Source of the DNA: Marchantia polymorpha subsp. ruderalis
Lineage: Eukaryota; Streptophyta; Marchantiopsida; Marchantiales; Marchantiaceae
Assembly (NCBI GenBank): GCA_037833965.1
Contig: AP031358.1
Location: forward strand, 4,534,001-4,598,000
Direction: 5' to 3'
DNA: 64,000 nucleotides
Shown: piece by piece, positions 12,370-26,450 of the stretch
How positions within the stretch are numbered: position 1 is the first letter of the stretch
Layout of the letters: each line of letters opens with the position of its first letter
Made by a program: the position numbers and the translations under genes
The notes under the pieces: generated by a model
Database searches by the model: none
Told to the model about the DNA's origin: nothing
The model's input: only the letters and a program-made list of their open reading frames with translations

Positions 12370-12561
12370 TGTCATCTTTGCATTAACTTCTGATTCATCA
12401 AATATCGCTTTCATCTAATGTAACTCTGAGCGCTTCAACACGTAAAAAATTGTGATTTTTGCACTTACTACTAACCCATCAACTATCGCTCTTATATCTT
12501 GCAATACTAGGCGTTTCAACACGTATATAATAAACACGATTGCATATCCATGCAATCGTGT
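12370..12561. repeat. Degenerate 80-bp tandem pair followed by a small hairpin
   Basis: Two diverged copies end in gcgcttcaacacgta and gcgtttcaacacgta. They are followed by a 12-bp perfect inverted repeat, acacgattgcat at 12534-12545 and its complement at 12550-12561, with a 4-nt loop. Confidence 0.55.
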
Positions 12562-13970
12562 CTCATGCGTAAATACACCTCCTAACCAAACATCACGCGA
12601 AACCTGCTCAAAGGATAAGACGATTCCTCGGTCTTGTTTAAAATACATCAGTCTCTAAAAAAATTTGTTTTCCAATCGATACGTTTTACGGTCACAGGGT
12701 TACGAAGATATCATGATGAAACTCGTAATATTGATTAGTTGTTAATGTGATCATTCTATTTCAACTCAAGAATTAAACTTAATAACGAAACAAATTTGAT
12801 TCAACCTTTTACAATTTGACAATATTTTAGTTTTTCAACCTTGATAAAATTCCACGTGATTTAATCTCATGACAAACACATCACACTTTAAAATGAATAT
12901 ATTATTGAATCATTCTTTGGGTGCTCTTATAGCCTCTGCCACTAAAGTCGAGTCAATTTGTGGCAACAATACATAAATCTTGAAAAACATAACTTTACTA
13001 CATGTTCCTCAAATATGTCAATTGGTGACCAATATGGGTGTAAAGGATGAAAATCATGACGAGAAAAGAATGCCCATGGTAACAGAGGAAACCCAACCGG
13101 GCCCACATTGTCGAGGCACTGGTGCCTCACCATGTGGGCATTCCCTGGAGATCACGGCAGTGGACAATACTCGAGACAGACTGGAGTTCTGTTGTTGTGG
13201 TAGACACTTGTGCCGACTCTGCATGGGATGTTCTTGCAGCTGATTGGACATGGGAAGAGTACGTGAATAAGTTATTTATTTATATTAACTCTGTTGGAAA
13301 ATTAATATGATTGCACACATTCTGACGACATATTCACACGTTGTGGTATGATGCTCACGTGCCATAGACTACTGTCTACGTTTTGGTCCCAGATTGAATG
13401 TGATCCACACGAGAATATTCGTTGTCCCTGAAATAATATTAAAAAAAATTTCCACTGTTGACGTGAACTGTGATTGAATGGTATCTTCTTCTGTCGATGA
13501 GAAGAACTTGAGCGAGTAACAAGCAAGGCAAAAGGTGAGGCCTGAAAAATTAAATGCCCAAATGCGGTCAAAACGTGAAGCAGTTGATTGTCAGAAGCAG
13601 ACACTCTGATTTTCAACATGATTCCGATCAGATCCCTTCAGTAAACAGATTGGGCCCCCTCATTTTGAGTTTATCAAATGAGGCAGATCTTGAACATCAC
13701 GCTCTGTAAAGCATGATTGTCTCGTGTTCCGGAGGGAAATTTAGTAACAAGTTTGAGAAGACGGTGACAGAGAACAGAAGCATCGAAACTATGTGTCGGG
13801 GCAACTAGTGCGTTATGCTTTCACGGTTCAGATGTCAGCACCACAGATGGTATCTGGGTAAGTGATTGGTTTTTTCTCAATGAATAAAATAGAGATATAT
13901 TTGACATGCTTCCACAATAAAAGTTCCTCAAGGATGTTGTTCCACCATTCAAAAGGAAAGTCAGATGGGA
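12562..13970. other. Intergenic DNA, partly paralogous to 35560-36000
   Basis: No supported gene. From about 13480 onward the DNA aligns loosely with 35570-36000 (aggcaaaaggtgagg, aaatgc..tgaagcag, gtgacagagaacagaagc). It is therefore the downstream part of the segmental duplication. Neither copy keeps a shared open frame, so I do not call a gene. Confidence 0.5.
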
Positions 13971-13977
13971 CCCAAGC

Positions 13978-14029
13978 TCGCGACACAGGCATACTCGTGC
14001 CTGTGTCGCGACACAGGCACGAGTATGCC
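13978..14029. repeat. Nested perfect palindromes
   Basis: Bases 13988-14029 form a 42-bp perfect palindrome with no loop, centred on gtcgcgac. A second inverted pair overlaps it: tcgcgacacaggca at 13978-13991 and its exact complement at 13998-14011 with a 6-nt loop. The paralogous site near 36010 lacks the structure, so it arose after the segmental duplication. Confidence 0.95.
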
Positions 14030-14589
14030 GTACTGCAGTCTCGAGACTTGAAATGGAAGGCTATTGGATGACATCATGTAATTTGACAGTGGCACTCAAC
14101 AGAGATATGGCTCTAGAATATGTGCTCTAGGTCTCATCTCTCATGAGGTCCCCATCATACACCGGGTTTACATCAAAGGTGTGCCTCGAATAGAATTCTT
14201 CTAAAGCGCAGATATGATCCCCGTTTTGAAAGTCAATGTCACAAATATCACAACAGATTCACAAGACCATCTATCAATGGGTACTGGACCACATGGAGAC
14301 TGTCCTCGCTACGCAACACTATACACTATGTTGACGATCGAAAGAATCCCATTTATGTGGTTGCCAGAGAGGTACGACAGATTTCTGCAGCAAGCTTCCA
14401 AACACATGTCGTTGAAAATCAATTGACTCTGGAATCAGAAGTTCGGGGAGTACCGCTGCCTCTAATTTGGAATATGTAGATTTACAGTATGGACTCCTAG
14501 CCTCTCACACAGCGTGTGGCACCGACCTCTTGTGGCTCTTCGGCTCACTCACTGTGAGAATCTGAAAATAGTAGATAACCATGTTTTGA

Positions 14590-17500
14590 TGTTATTTTGA
14601 CTTGGTGACCAATAAAAGTGACAAGTAGTGATTGGGGAGTAAAGTCGAACTTACGCTGTCGACTTTTACACTCCAAGGTATTAAAAGTAAATGATTATTG
14701 TCACCGTTGTCATTGAGACGTCCTTTGCAAAGTAGATGAGTGTATTCAGCATCACGCGTCCCACTTACAGCAGATTGTGCTGTCAACGCACAATCTCCTG
14801 TCGTTGGCCAACATAGCCGATAAGAGGCTGACTTGAATTATGATTTTCTATTTCTATTTTTCAAGTCGTCTATCGAAGCCAGTAGAAATTGCATTCTTTG
14901 ATACATAGTTTTAATAAAGCACATTTGAATCACAATTTTTTTTTAGCTCTATTATAATCTATCGATGAGTTCATATGGAATTAGCATTACTTTCATATGG
15001 AACTTGTGAAACTATTTTCCATAGTTCCACAAGAAAATATGCCATGGAAAATATTTGAAGACTATTATTTCGAATGATTTTTAAAAGCTCATCCAACATT
15101 TATGAACATGTGAATGTATTGAAATTACAAGATTCCAACATAAACATTTCGGACAATAACGTTGCCAGTTATGAAAGCTATCCCATATATACATGTCGGT
15201 TCAATCAAGGACGTAGAATGAACTTGCTTGCGCTTGAATGTTGTATCTACAAGTTGAGGCGACTTTGCTTACAGGAAGCATTTTTATAGACGTTCTTTGA
15301 CATGAGGGGAACCTCGTGCAGTGGTCACGATGCTTGATGTATTTCATTTCTATTACTTCCCTTATTAGCTTGACAATCTATGAGATTTCGCCTGCAATTG
15401 GATGTGAGTCTTGCCTTTGCACATTCCACTCATGTTGTTCTGAGGACAAAAGTTTGATGTGATCACCAACATCTTGTTGTTGAAGCATTTGTTTTGAACC
15501 TTGAACATCTGACTTTGAAGCACGACTTATAAGCAAGGCATTTGATGAAGAACAAGGTGTTGAGATCATGTTCATGATGCCATACAACATGATCAGTTTC
15601 ATGAATTCGATGATCAATTTGAAACTGATAAAATATTAAATGAAAGATTACAAAATGAAGATCCAAAATCCAAGATTGTAGATTATGTTTGATTATTTAT
15701 GCGTTTTTTTTAAAATTCATTTAATGATTTTACTAATCTTAAAACCAACTTTTCTTGATTTCTTTTGCCAATGTGTTATTTTTAAAATTTTTCTCATCAA
15801 ATATTTTGGCAAATAATGATGTAGATCAATTTGATCATGAATATATCACATATGACAACAAGTGCACATGCTAGTGAAATATAGCATAGTTTGCTACACG
15901 TTCAAAAATCGTTAATTATGATAATCCACATTTTCTCTTGTGAGGTCTTTAATTACTCACCGAGCTTTGATCACTAAATCAATACTCAATTTGTAAACTC
16001 GTTTGCTATCAATCAACGAATGAATATTAAGACTGCGTAGCATTATGTCATCCAAATTTATTGACAGAAGATTAAGATCTTTCATATAAACAACAGTTTT
16101 TTCCCAAAGATCAACACTGACATCACCAATCTGAAATTAAATATAATAGTTTTCAAAAATGGACGAATCAATATATTTTTCATCTCTTGTAAGCATTTGA
16201 TTATTTATGTAAAAACCTATGAATGTTTTTTTGGATTGATTTTCATTATGTGCTATAGTGTTTTCAAACTCACCAATGATAACAGGTAACTCATATTTTA
16301 AAAATCTGCTTCATGTCATCACAATGATTTGACATTGACTGATTAGAATTAAATAATGAGCTCATGAAATGAAGAGCATATTTCATTTCGTTTTTTCCAT
16401 CATTTTGAAATGATGGAAAAATAAATTCATTATAAATCATATATCTTGGATATTTTTCCATTGAATCTATTTTTTATCCAATACATTGTCAATGTCACGT
16501 GTATTGTTTCACTTTGATATGTAACATAAACTTATAATCAAATTTTAGCTACTCCTTTGGTATTTTTTGATGCGCAAATGGCGTGAAGAATTATAGTCTA
16601 AGAGATCTTATAACTTCAGAGATTATAAATTGTCTGTTAAAAGTTTTTAATATGAGCTTAGATTATTGAAAGAAGAGAGATTGTTATTAAGAAGATAAAA
16701 TTGAAACAAGTTTGTTTGACAAGACAATATACTGCCTCATATATTTGCTGATAAATGATAAATTTTATATTCTTCCAGTTATGTACAAGAAAAATAGATG
16801 AATGTCAAATCTATAGAAGACTCATACAAAATTGTGAAGTAACCTCTAATATACCTGAAAGAGTATTAGGTATTATAATATTATATTTGATGGTTTTATA
16901 AAAATGATAAAATCCTCTTAAACTATGTTGATCCTAAGTAGGGAAGAGAATTTAATCTGAAAAGAATCAACATATGTCTATTGAATTCTGCTTGATAATG
17001 AATGCATAAAGTTTGAAATAATTCTGCAAAAGTGCATAGTTTAATTAATTATGAAAATGAAATATGTATCAATATCATAAAAAGAAAAAAAATTATACTC
17101 ATATGAATCATATCTTTTATTCCTATGAGAGTTGAATCATCCGATTTACCAAATTGTTAAGGAGCACAAATACAAGGTCTAAACTTATTGCTATTATGCT
17201 TGATCTTGATAGTATAGCGTGTGTAAAGGTTTGCTGGTCAAACTCTTCTACTTCTTCAATTCAAAAAGTTTGCTTCTCTAGACTCATGGTGACTCATCAT
17301 ATAGAATATCATAACTAACCACCCCCTCAACGGTATTTAGAAGATAATTTTTCTCATTAGTTTCAGGAAATGAAGCTTTTGACTCGTTTGATGACCTGAA
17401 TCTATTGAAAAAATTCAAGTGATAATCAGTTCACAAGGAAGTGAATTTCACAAACTGGTGATCTTTAATCTTGTCCATAAACTCATTAAAATTCAATAAG

Positions 17501-19079
17501 ATCAATACTAATATCAATGTTTCATTTCAATATTTATTTATTCCATTGTATATTATCTTGAACCTCATAAGCTTCAATGATCTTTAAAGGTAATTGGACA
17601 ATTCATTCTGATGACAGTTCCATTGAAATTTATCAAAGAGATAGCTTTCATCTTTGTTTTTATAACTGATTGATGATGTAATAAAAAAGTTTGCGTTACA
17701 ACTATTAGCTTAATTTCTCTCTATTCATCTCCTAACATCAAATTATTCTTTGGCCTTAGCAGATTTAAAACCGATAGCTCAAAAAACATACCTTTTACTT
17801 GAAGATTTAAAAAAACATGTTTAAAACTTCCTAAAGATTATCTTTCAATGTAAAACTTAGCATTTTCATGATTACTATCTGTTTTGGTATGGTTATTTTT
17901 ATTTCCTTGAATTTCAAATCTAAAATTAAATTTAAAAATAAAAATTAAAAGAACTCTAGCCAGACGCTCCAAATCTCTTTCTTTGAGTTTGAATTAACAT
18001 TTTAATCACTATCCTCTGGCTTGCTCTAATGTCTTCACACGTCTCTCGATTCAATCATGATTGAAGGTCGTAAAACGAAAATGTTCACACAACGAACATA
18101 CACACCGCACACAAGCCACAAACAAGAAAAGCGTAAGAGTAAGGTGTTCCACCCAAACACAATATTGCTTTACTAGAAAAACCTTAATTCTGTTTCGAGA
18201 GCTACGACCAAGTTTTTATAACGTGACTTACTAACTAGATAACTATGATAAGACTTGCTAAGAGTAACGAAGATCTGAATTAAACTCTACTATAGATTTA
18301 ATGTTAAGATTAGAAATAAATATTTCTAGAATTTCAAAGTCTGCTGTAATTTGAAAAAGGAGTATAATGATTGCACTTATCTTGAGAATGAAAGATGATT
18401 TTGTCAAAGAAGATGGGGTTTAGAAGATGTTCCGAATATTAGCACATTGATTCTATATTTTGACATAAAAACTGGTAGAGAGTAAGAATAAAACAATGAA
18501 AATTGCCAAAAATTTCATTTTTTTTCTTTAATTTGAAAGTCATTTTTAATTAGAAATTCTTTCAAAAAATCAAACCTAAATTCTGTAGCACCTTTGAGAC
18601 ACAATTATCTGTGCAGTAAGTTATTGACATAGCTACTGAGAATCTAATCTTAGTATATTTCTTTCAGTCGTATCATATTGCATCTTGTCTATTTCGTCAC
18701 AATCCCATGCTATCATTTTCGATTGCTCTCCGTAGCATGTGATCAGGACTTTTTTCTGTTTACTTCTGCTCTGTAGTGCTGCCATGCATATAGCTGAAGC
18801 CCTTTACTCAGTGACATGCAATTGTGGATCATTGGCTTGAATTTCCATGCATGATTTTTCTCGGAAATGGGGTTTTACCTGACATTTTTCCGCCGAACTA
18901 AATTCCAAACCTGCATTCTCAATTTTAGATTCCAAAAAGTGAACTCTAGAATATTTCAACTACAAAGAACTGTCAAAATTTTATTTTAAAAAATTTTTCA
19001 TTTCCGATAAATATGTGGATTGGATCATTGAAAACAATTGATTATGAAATCATTTGTTACATAATATAACAATATGATT
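14590..19079. other. Long AT-rich gene-poor region
   Basis: Very AT-rich; between about 15.7 and 19.2 kb there is no open frame of 60 codons on either strand. A stretch on the - strand around 16060-16300 reads for some distance with few stops but has no domain I recognise and no clear exon ends. A 14-bp inverted repeat with a 2-nt loop lies at 16392-16421 (tttttccatcattt and complement). Decayed transposon sequence is likely but unproven. Confidence 0.4.
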
Positions 19080-19177
19080 GTATAACAAAGTCGTGTAGAT
19101 ATTAAATTTATTTATTAAAATAATCACGTGATTATTTCAATTAATAAAATTCAATAATTCACACGACTTTGTTACAC
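19080..19177. mobile_element. Small palindromic MITE-like element
   Basis: About 98 bp folds back on itself around a central CACGTG (19125-19130). The outer arms read gtataacaaagtcgtgt at the left and, on the opposite strand, gtgtaacaaagtcgtgt at the right. The inner arms are AT-rich and imperfect. Size, terminal inverted repeats and near-complete self-complementarity fit a miniature foldback element. I see no convincing target-site duplication, so the superfamily is open. Confidence 0.55.
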
Positions 19178-19466
19178 GGATATGCTAACATGATTATCTA
19201 TCTTTTTATGTGTTCTACCGCCAGCGAAATCTTCGCCACAACTATAATAAATGTACATTGGACTTTGTGAGTACTGTACAGCAATGGAATCCCGAGGTTT
19301 CATTTTTATCACGGAGAGACAGAGTTACAGGAGATGAGCTCTCAACTTGTGCGCTTCGCCGCGTAGATACAGTAGAACTTCTGTAAGCGAGCAGTGAAGT
19401 TTGAATCCGGGGAGGCAAGCCTCGACCGACATCTAGCTGGAACCAATCTATGATTGTAAGCCCCAT

Positions 19467-19960
19467 TATAGTCCAGAAATGACATTGTCAGATCTGAGTG
19501 AAACTTGAGCAAGTTATTGAGGTTTTAGTCTGAACAACGAAGACTAGTGACTTCATCTCTACCTGAATTGTGCATGTAAAGCGAGCAGATTCAAAGCCAC
19601 GGCGAGTTTTATACTCTATTAGAGCCGGGGTGTTGATGTACTCCATGGTTTCTACTGTATGCTCAACTTTCAGATATATCGGTTGAGAACCCGGGAACTG
19701 TCAGATGTCGTTATCACCGTACCTTACCCCCAGGTTCCATGCCCTCACGTTCCTGCTCATGCTGAGTACAATACAGTCATGTTCAAGACCGAGCATGCGT
19801 GAATGTCATGGGGAACCAAGATTTGTGGACCTTGCACTGAAAACAACAGGTATCTCGAAAATCTCATCGGATCTGACAGGAATGGCAAACATAAACAGAG
19901 AATCGATGATACATACGAGCGAGTCTCATTAAGAAGATGCGGGAATTCAGCACCAGTTAG
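19467..19960 (+). pseudogene. Relic of a third CCD gene (5' end only)
   Basis: From 19467 to about 19740 the DNA aligns with the leader and exon 1 of the two intact CCD genes: tccagaaatgacattgtcag, then gttattgaggt, gcagattcaaagcca, agagccggggtg, and an ATG at 19645 followed by a diverged exon 1. The frame meets a stop within exon 1 (ggttga for ggtaac). Weaker matches follow: atttgtggacc (exon 3) and gggaattcagcaccagtt near 19940, which resembles the GNFAPV codons of exon 4. Nothing of the catalytic core remains nearby. Confidence 0.7.
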
Positions 19961-19968
19961 GGTGTTTA

Positions 19969-19972
<4 letters not shown>

Positions 19973-20000
<28 letters not shown>
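19973..20000. repeat. (GA)n microsatellite
   Basis: An uninterrupted GA run directly after the CCD relic. It inflates an open frame into an Arg/Glu tract that should not be read as protein. Confidence 0.95.
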
Positions 20001-21470
20001 CTATACAATAATGTTACTATTCAGTTTCTGCATGGATTTGTGAAGTAAATGTTGCAGAAATTTCACAATCTGTGGACCATTGAATAGTAACTTACTCTCG
20101 GGCTAGAACTTCTTGTCCCGATATGAGATGCGACAGCGAAAGACATTCAATCAATATCATTTTGTCATGTCTGAAACGTCTGTCTCAATTGCAGAAGTCA
20201 CATTCCTACATGTTGCGCATGAGTTTTCTAAGAGCAAAGTTGTTATCGGTACAGCTAAAGACGTAAGTTTCGAAAGTTTATTCGTTTGTGTTAATAAAGC
20301 TGAGAATTCGTATCCTGAGAGCAGAGAGAGACTTTTGTCTATATTCGTATAATATAGACAAAAGTGGGCCAAAGGCTAAAGGTAGGAGCAGATTCTGCAG
20401 TTTGTATGATGTGACTAAGTCTTTCTAATCTTCAAAATGAAGAGCCGGACCGTCAGACAAAAATTGCCAGAAGCGAGTTGAAGAGATGGAGGTTTTACTC
20501 TAGAATTATTTCGCTCGAGCCATAATCGTAATGCGCAGAGAAGTGGAAGGCTATGGAATCTCTAGTGCCAACGAAGCAGAGGTCAATGCAAAGAAGGGAG
20601 TAATGAGATCTGATCCGGATATCGGCGGATCAGCAACAGAGAGATATCGGCCCTTGGTTGCAAAAATCAAACTGGATGCCTCAAGAGCTGCGGAGATTAG
20701 AGCCAATTGGAAGTGTGTTTCTTGCCTGGAGGTGGATTTACGTGTGCCCTGACGTGTGTGAGGAGGTGTGCAGGAAACCGAGAAACCCAATCGGCTAGAG
20801 AGTTCATTCCGATGCGATTCGGTGACAAGAGACTCGAGGCCAACACTACAACGGTGAACAAGACGGGGCGGGAGAAGATTGTTGAAGTTAAAAAGAGGTT
20901 CCAGGCTGCGGAAGATGGGAGAATGGCTAGATTGGAATAGGTAATGAGGAATTGTAACCAGGCATGGCTGTTATACATTGTTCAGAATTCATGATGGCTC
21001 TCAGCTAAACTAGCTTGTATTCCTGTGATGCACTAAAGTTATAATGTATGTTACTCAAACGCATCACTGGAAGACTAGCACAACCGAAAGATGTCATGAA
21101 TTCTCCTGGATATACGGAAATTGGTAAGAAGTTACATAAATTACACATCAAGATTACTGCAATTGACAAGGAGACGGTTTTGAATCTGTGTGGCTCTTCA
21201 TCAATGTGAGGACATTACAAGAAATTTCACTTACTTATAACCTTAGAAAATTTGAATTTATCACAGATGATAAGATTCGCCGGTGATTGCGAGACGAAAC
21301 TCGTATTACTGTTGATAATAGTAAATCGCAATCTAATGGTATGCGAACTTGGCAAGAACACATTATAATGTAAGAGATGCACCATAAATTATGGAAAAAG
21401 TGTCCTTCACTGATGTCTGGATATGATTGTCCCGAGTCTCTGAGTTCCGACGATGACAAGATAAGAGGAC
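20001..21470. other. Intergenic DNA with short unassigned open frames
   Basis: Two overlapping + strand frames (20531-20752 and 20707-20940) have neither domain similarity I know nor splice continuity with each other. A 15-bp perfect inverted repeat (acttttgtctatatt at 20331-20345, complement at 20351-20365, 5-nt loop) lies upstream. I do not call a gene. Confidence 0.4.
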
Positions 21471-21479
21471 ATTCATCAT

Positions 21480-22950
21480 TACTTGCACCCTCTGACGCAC
21501 ATCTGTTCCAATAGTTTGTATGTGCGATGTCTCGAGCGATGCACTACTATTGTTTATTTCCCCTCTTCTTCATGCTTGCTAACTTTCAACTGTATAAATG
21601 TCATGAGAATAGATAAGTGCCAAGTGTCATCGCATGCAGATCATTCAAGTGCGAGTACGCCATGTTTCAGTTAACTTTCCAAACGACAGGGTATTGTAGC
21701 CAGTCGATCAAAAGTAACGAGGCAATCTCCCTCATGTTTACACGAGTAGGGTTCTTTTGAGCATCGAACGAATCTGGTTTCTTTCAGTTTGTATGGATAC
21801 ACCACTTACGCAGGCATATGATGAAACAACCGAAACTCATTTCGGTACAGTACTTCCAGATCCTCTGTTATGGGGACTGAAAAGCAACCTGATGAAGGAC
21901 CGTATCACCAACATCAGAATTGGTCAAGACGATGACATCCTCATCCTGTCATTTTTTAAAATTCAAGTTGCCAGAATCTAATGGGATGGTCATAATCCAT
22001 AACCCAATATATGCTTCTCACCGACATCATCTGGACATTATGCTGCGACAAAACGATGACACGAGAAACTAACATTATGACCACATGTAGGCTCTATTGA
22101 GCACGTTTTCCTCTTAAGGTTAACCTCTGAAGTTGCTGGATCAGAAAAATTTTGACCGACGTTGCCAACTGCTTAGATTTTGTAGCATCTGTGTCTGACC
22201 TCAGTATTAACAATTTCAGAATCGCTTGCAGCAATAACCTAGACTGGAATTTGAAGATGCTACGTGAACTATGGTGCTAGATTGCAGCCATGAAGACTCG
22301 AGGGCGTGAAGTTTTGTATCGCAAACTAATACAGATTTTTTGATTATCTTTTGTACGTGTGATGTGTTGTATTATCATGACTACTGTCTCAAACAGGACA
22401 ATCGACCAAGTCACAAAATGCGAAAGCCCCGCAGTTGCGAAGAAGCGCCAATGTGCCGAGATGATTCGGCCCAGCCTCGATTCCAACGTTACTGAACAGA
22501 GAGAGAGACAGAAAACAGACAGAGGAACAGGACAAACTAATTAGGCACCAAAGACAGATTAATTATCCCTACAGAGAGCATCCATTAGTATGAGCATTGT
22601 ATCCATGTTCTTACTTGTGATCAAAACGTACGAGGAGATGCCGCTATCTCCAATAAAAGTTCAAATTTTAACAGAAAAAATTTCAGTTGAAATAGACGTG
22701 CAGGTGGGATTCATGCCTTGTGATTGGACCCCAAGAGGAGATGCCATTATTTCTACACAGTAAAATGAAAGCAACGAAAATTCACCCACTTGCCAATGGG
22801 ATGAACTCAGAGAACTGCACAATGCCAGTCTTTCGATATGAAGAAAAGATGCCGTTTGAGCTTCTCTTGCACAAAGTCTACGAATATGACATATACGGCT
22901 TATCGTGCTATGTAGCCAATGTTAAATTGAATACCAGTAACACTTGATAG
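21480..22950 (-). pseudogene. Broken copy of the DUF3531-family gene (3' part)
   Basis: This segment is homologous to 46740-48750, the 3' flank and last exons of the intact DUF3531 gene. Shared blocks include gataagtg.gaagtgtc.tcg.atgcagatca, agatcctctgtt, tcatgggctggtc or its relic, and the last-exon region. Read on the - strand, the relic of the final codons (22170-22215) still ends in an RCYKI-like string before a stop. The last exon is then split by about 180 bp of foreign sequence, and its other half resumes near 22465-22495. Introns 7 and 4-5 are represented near 22540-22680 and 22840-22890, but exons 5-7 are missing. The copy cannot make the full protein. Confidence 0.75.
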
Positions 22951-23039
22951 TGAGATTCATTGTATGTAAGAAATATAAAAATTTGTGCTACTTTTGTCTG
23001 GGATTTACATGGACTTTTGAGTTTATAATGAAAATATGA

Positions 23040-23500
23040 GACTTTTTTTTCTTTTAGCTTAGTGTAAACCTATAATAATTGATGTGTATCCATAATTATT
23101 TTCATTGATTATGTATCTTAGTTGCAGTTGATTCTTATTGAATCATTACCATTTTTGCCATTGTGATATTATTGGGGGCATAATACCATCTTGCCACTAG
23201 GTATACCTCCCCGCAATGCCCTTAATGGGGTCTTTCCACTCTTTTTTGCTGCTTTACTTGACATGGTTATTTCTGCCATGTAAGATCATGTTTAGAAATG
23301 AATGTGTGCACCGACTTCCCAATTGTGGAAGTGGTATAGAATCTTAATAGTCTCTAAGCTTGACTTTTTTACGGAAATCGTCGTTATTAGTCGAGAAATT
23401 TTTCACTTGTCTGCCGTTTTCCATTACAGCACTCCCATCCCAAAGAAGTTGTCCCTGAAATATGTCGGGCTGGACTCCTGAAAGCGGCCTGTTTTTAGAG
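23040..23500 (+). pseudogene. Orphan fragment of a CCD upstream region
   Basis: 23100-23240 resembles 28230-28300 (atcttagttgcag, ttgccattgtgat). 23385-23490 resembles both 28480-28570 and 5895-5985 (ttagtcgagaaa, ccctgaaatatg.cggctgg, ctgaaagcgg). It is thus a third copy of the DNA that precedes each intact CCD gene, but no CCD follows it. Confidence 0.6.
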
Positions 23501-24028
23501 TGTACTAAAATAATATATAAAATTTCAAGTGGATGCATTGATAAAATCACATACACTCTTAAGTGATTTAATAATGTACATAACACAACTCTGATGCTTG
23601 AAACGGTTATCATAATTTCTTTTTTACTCCTCATCAACATATGGTCTCTTATCTTGAACTGAACGCTGTCAACCTAAAGGTAATATTAAGGGAACTCTTC
23701 ATTAAAACTACTTAGTGGTCGTCCATCAAATGAAGAATATCACATTTTTTGTACTGAAAGAAGAAAAAGAGATCAAAAGAGCACTGTGAAAACAACCTGC
23801 AGTTAGAATATAACTACACTAATTGCATCAACAAATTCATTGCTTTCGTGGCTAGTCATATAAGAGGAGCAGATGTTTCAGGAACATTTCATATCTCTCA
23901 AAATATTGGAAATAAAGTCTGACCATGATTGTTTCTATGGCATATCTTGCAGTAGAGAACTAGATTCGAGAATAATGTACGGCTACAAATGTTGTATATC
24001 TACGATGACCTTCGGCAACACTAAATCC

Positions 24029-24185
24029 GTAAAGATAGAGGGTCTGGCCTAGCCTGGCAGTTGCCCGGTGTGCACCTCGAAGGAAGGGCACGAAGGGTCC
24101 GAATGACCTACGCATTAGATTTTATGCGATCTCACGACCCAAAGACGACCGGAAGACCGGGAGCCCATTGGGTCACCCCTTTTTT
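24029..24185 (+). mobile_element. tRNA-derived SINE-like element
   Basis: An A-box-like TGGCCTAGCCTGG (24045-24057) is followed about 40 bp later by a B-box-like GGTCCGAATGACC (24096-24108), the internal RNA polymerase III promoter of tRNA-type SINEs. The unit ends in a run of six T. The hexamer AAATCC lies just before it (24023-24028) and just after the T run (24186-24191), a possible target-site duplication. The GC content is well above that of its surroundings. Family assignment would need a SINE library. Confidence 0.5.
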
Positions 24186-25580
<1,395 letters not shown>

Positions 25581-26450
25581 TTATACATTCGTCGGCAACT
25601 ACTTTATGCCCCCATGCATGACGCGGTGGTCTTCCACATAGCTAATGTTTCTGTGCTTTCAAGATTTTCTGGTATGTTATTATATAAGTTGACTCTATGC
25701 TATATTTTCTGGTATAAAGTAAAGTTGTGGCCAAATAAACTCTTCCCAAATATGGAAAAAATTTGGAAAAAATTCAAAAATCTTATAAATTTTTTAACTT
25801 AACAATATTGCGAATGACCTCCTCGCCATTTGATTGCAGATCTACCAGTCATCAGTTGGAGCCACAATCAATGGGCTTGCCACTAGTACTTTTTTCGTTA
25901 TGTTCTATGAAACTCTTGATGGTACTAAAAGTATTCTTGCCAAATAGAAGAAGTGTTGTAAAATTGACAATTTTCAATAAAAACGCTGTGAGATGAAGTG
26001 TAAATTTTTTGTTCAAATTTAACAGACATGTAAGACATTTTTAAGATGTAATTGACTATGGAAGGAAGTGGAACATTGTTGGTCATCATGTCATTAAACC
26101 TACTCCTGCTTTTCATTGCAGTAGTTACCCCGCCATGTGAAAAGAAGAAATGCTTACCTTTATGTCGATGGAAGACATGCAATTTTTTGTGGCTGTGATA
26201 GTCACCCATTTCACATGAGCAAGACTGCTTGCTCATGAAGGTGCTCGTTTCTGCACATTGAGCACATAGGCGACATTTATCCTTGTCATTTTGTGTATGA
26301 TAATCAAGACATTGAGTACAAGATTCTTCTTGAACGTCTATGGTGAAATTTTGGAATGTTGCTTTAATATGCGCATGTTTGTTCTAACGACTATGCTACC
26401 ATTTGTAAAACTACTATTTTAAGAGACTGAGATTAGGCTTACAACTTTAT

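Larger units (their letters stand above)
4530..14480 (+). repeat. Segmental duplication, left arm (contains CCD-A)
   Basis: This arm is collinear with about 25590-36520. Anchors seen by eye are: the ggtggtcttc block at about 4558 with its partner near 25626; gagccacaatcaat near 5377 and 25860; the acctgaca..cttctcaat and gctggactgctgaaagc upstream block near 5900-5990 and 28490-28570; the whole CCD gene; the 3' flank beginning ccgccatcaaatt after the stop codon; and a downstream block (gatgggaccc..tctcgagact) near 13965-14055 and 36000-36055. Spacers between anchors differ greatly in length and sequence, so the event is old. Confidence 0.8.

Noticed and set aside
19803..20048. 81-codon frame containing a GNSAPV string as a real CCD-like protein
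   Set aside because: It is part of the truncated relic and runs into a GA microsatellite; no catalytic motifs follow.
24041..24180. 5S rRNA fragment
   Set aside because: A ggtgaccc-like piece on the - strand first suggested 5S, but the rest does not follow the 5S order. Pol III boxes of the tRNA type fit better.
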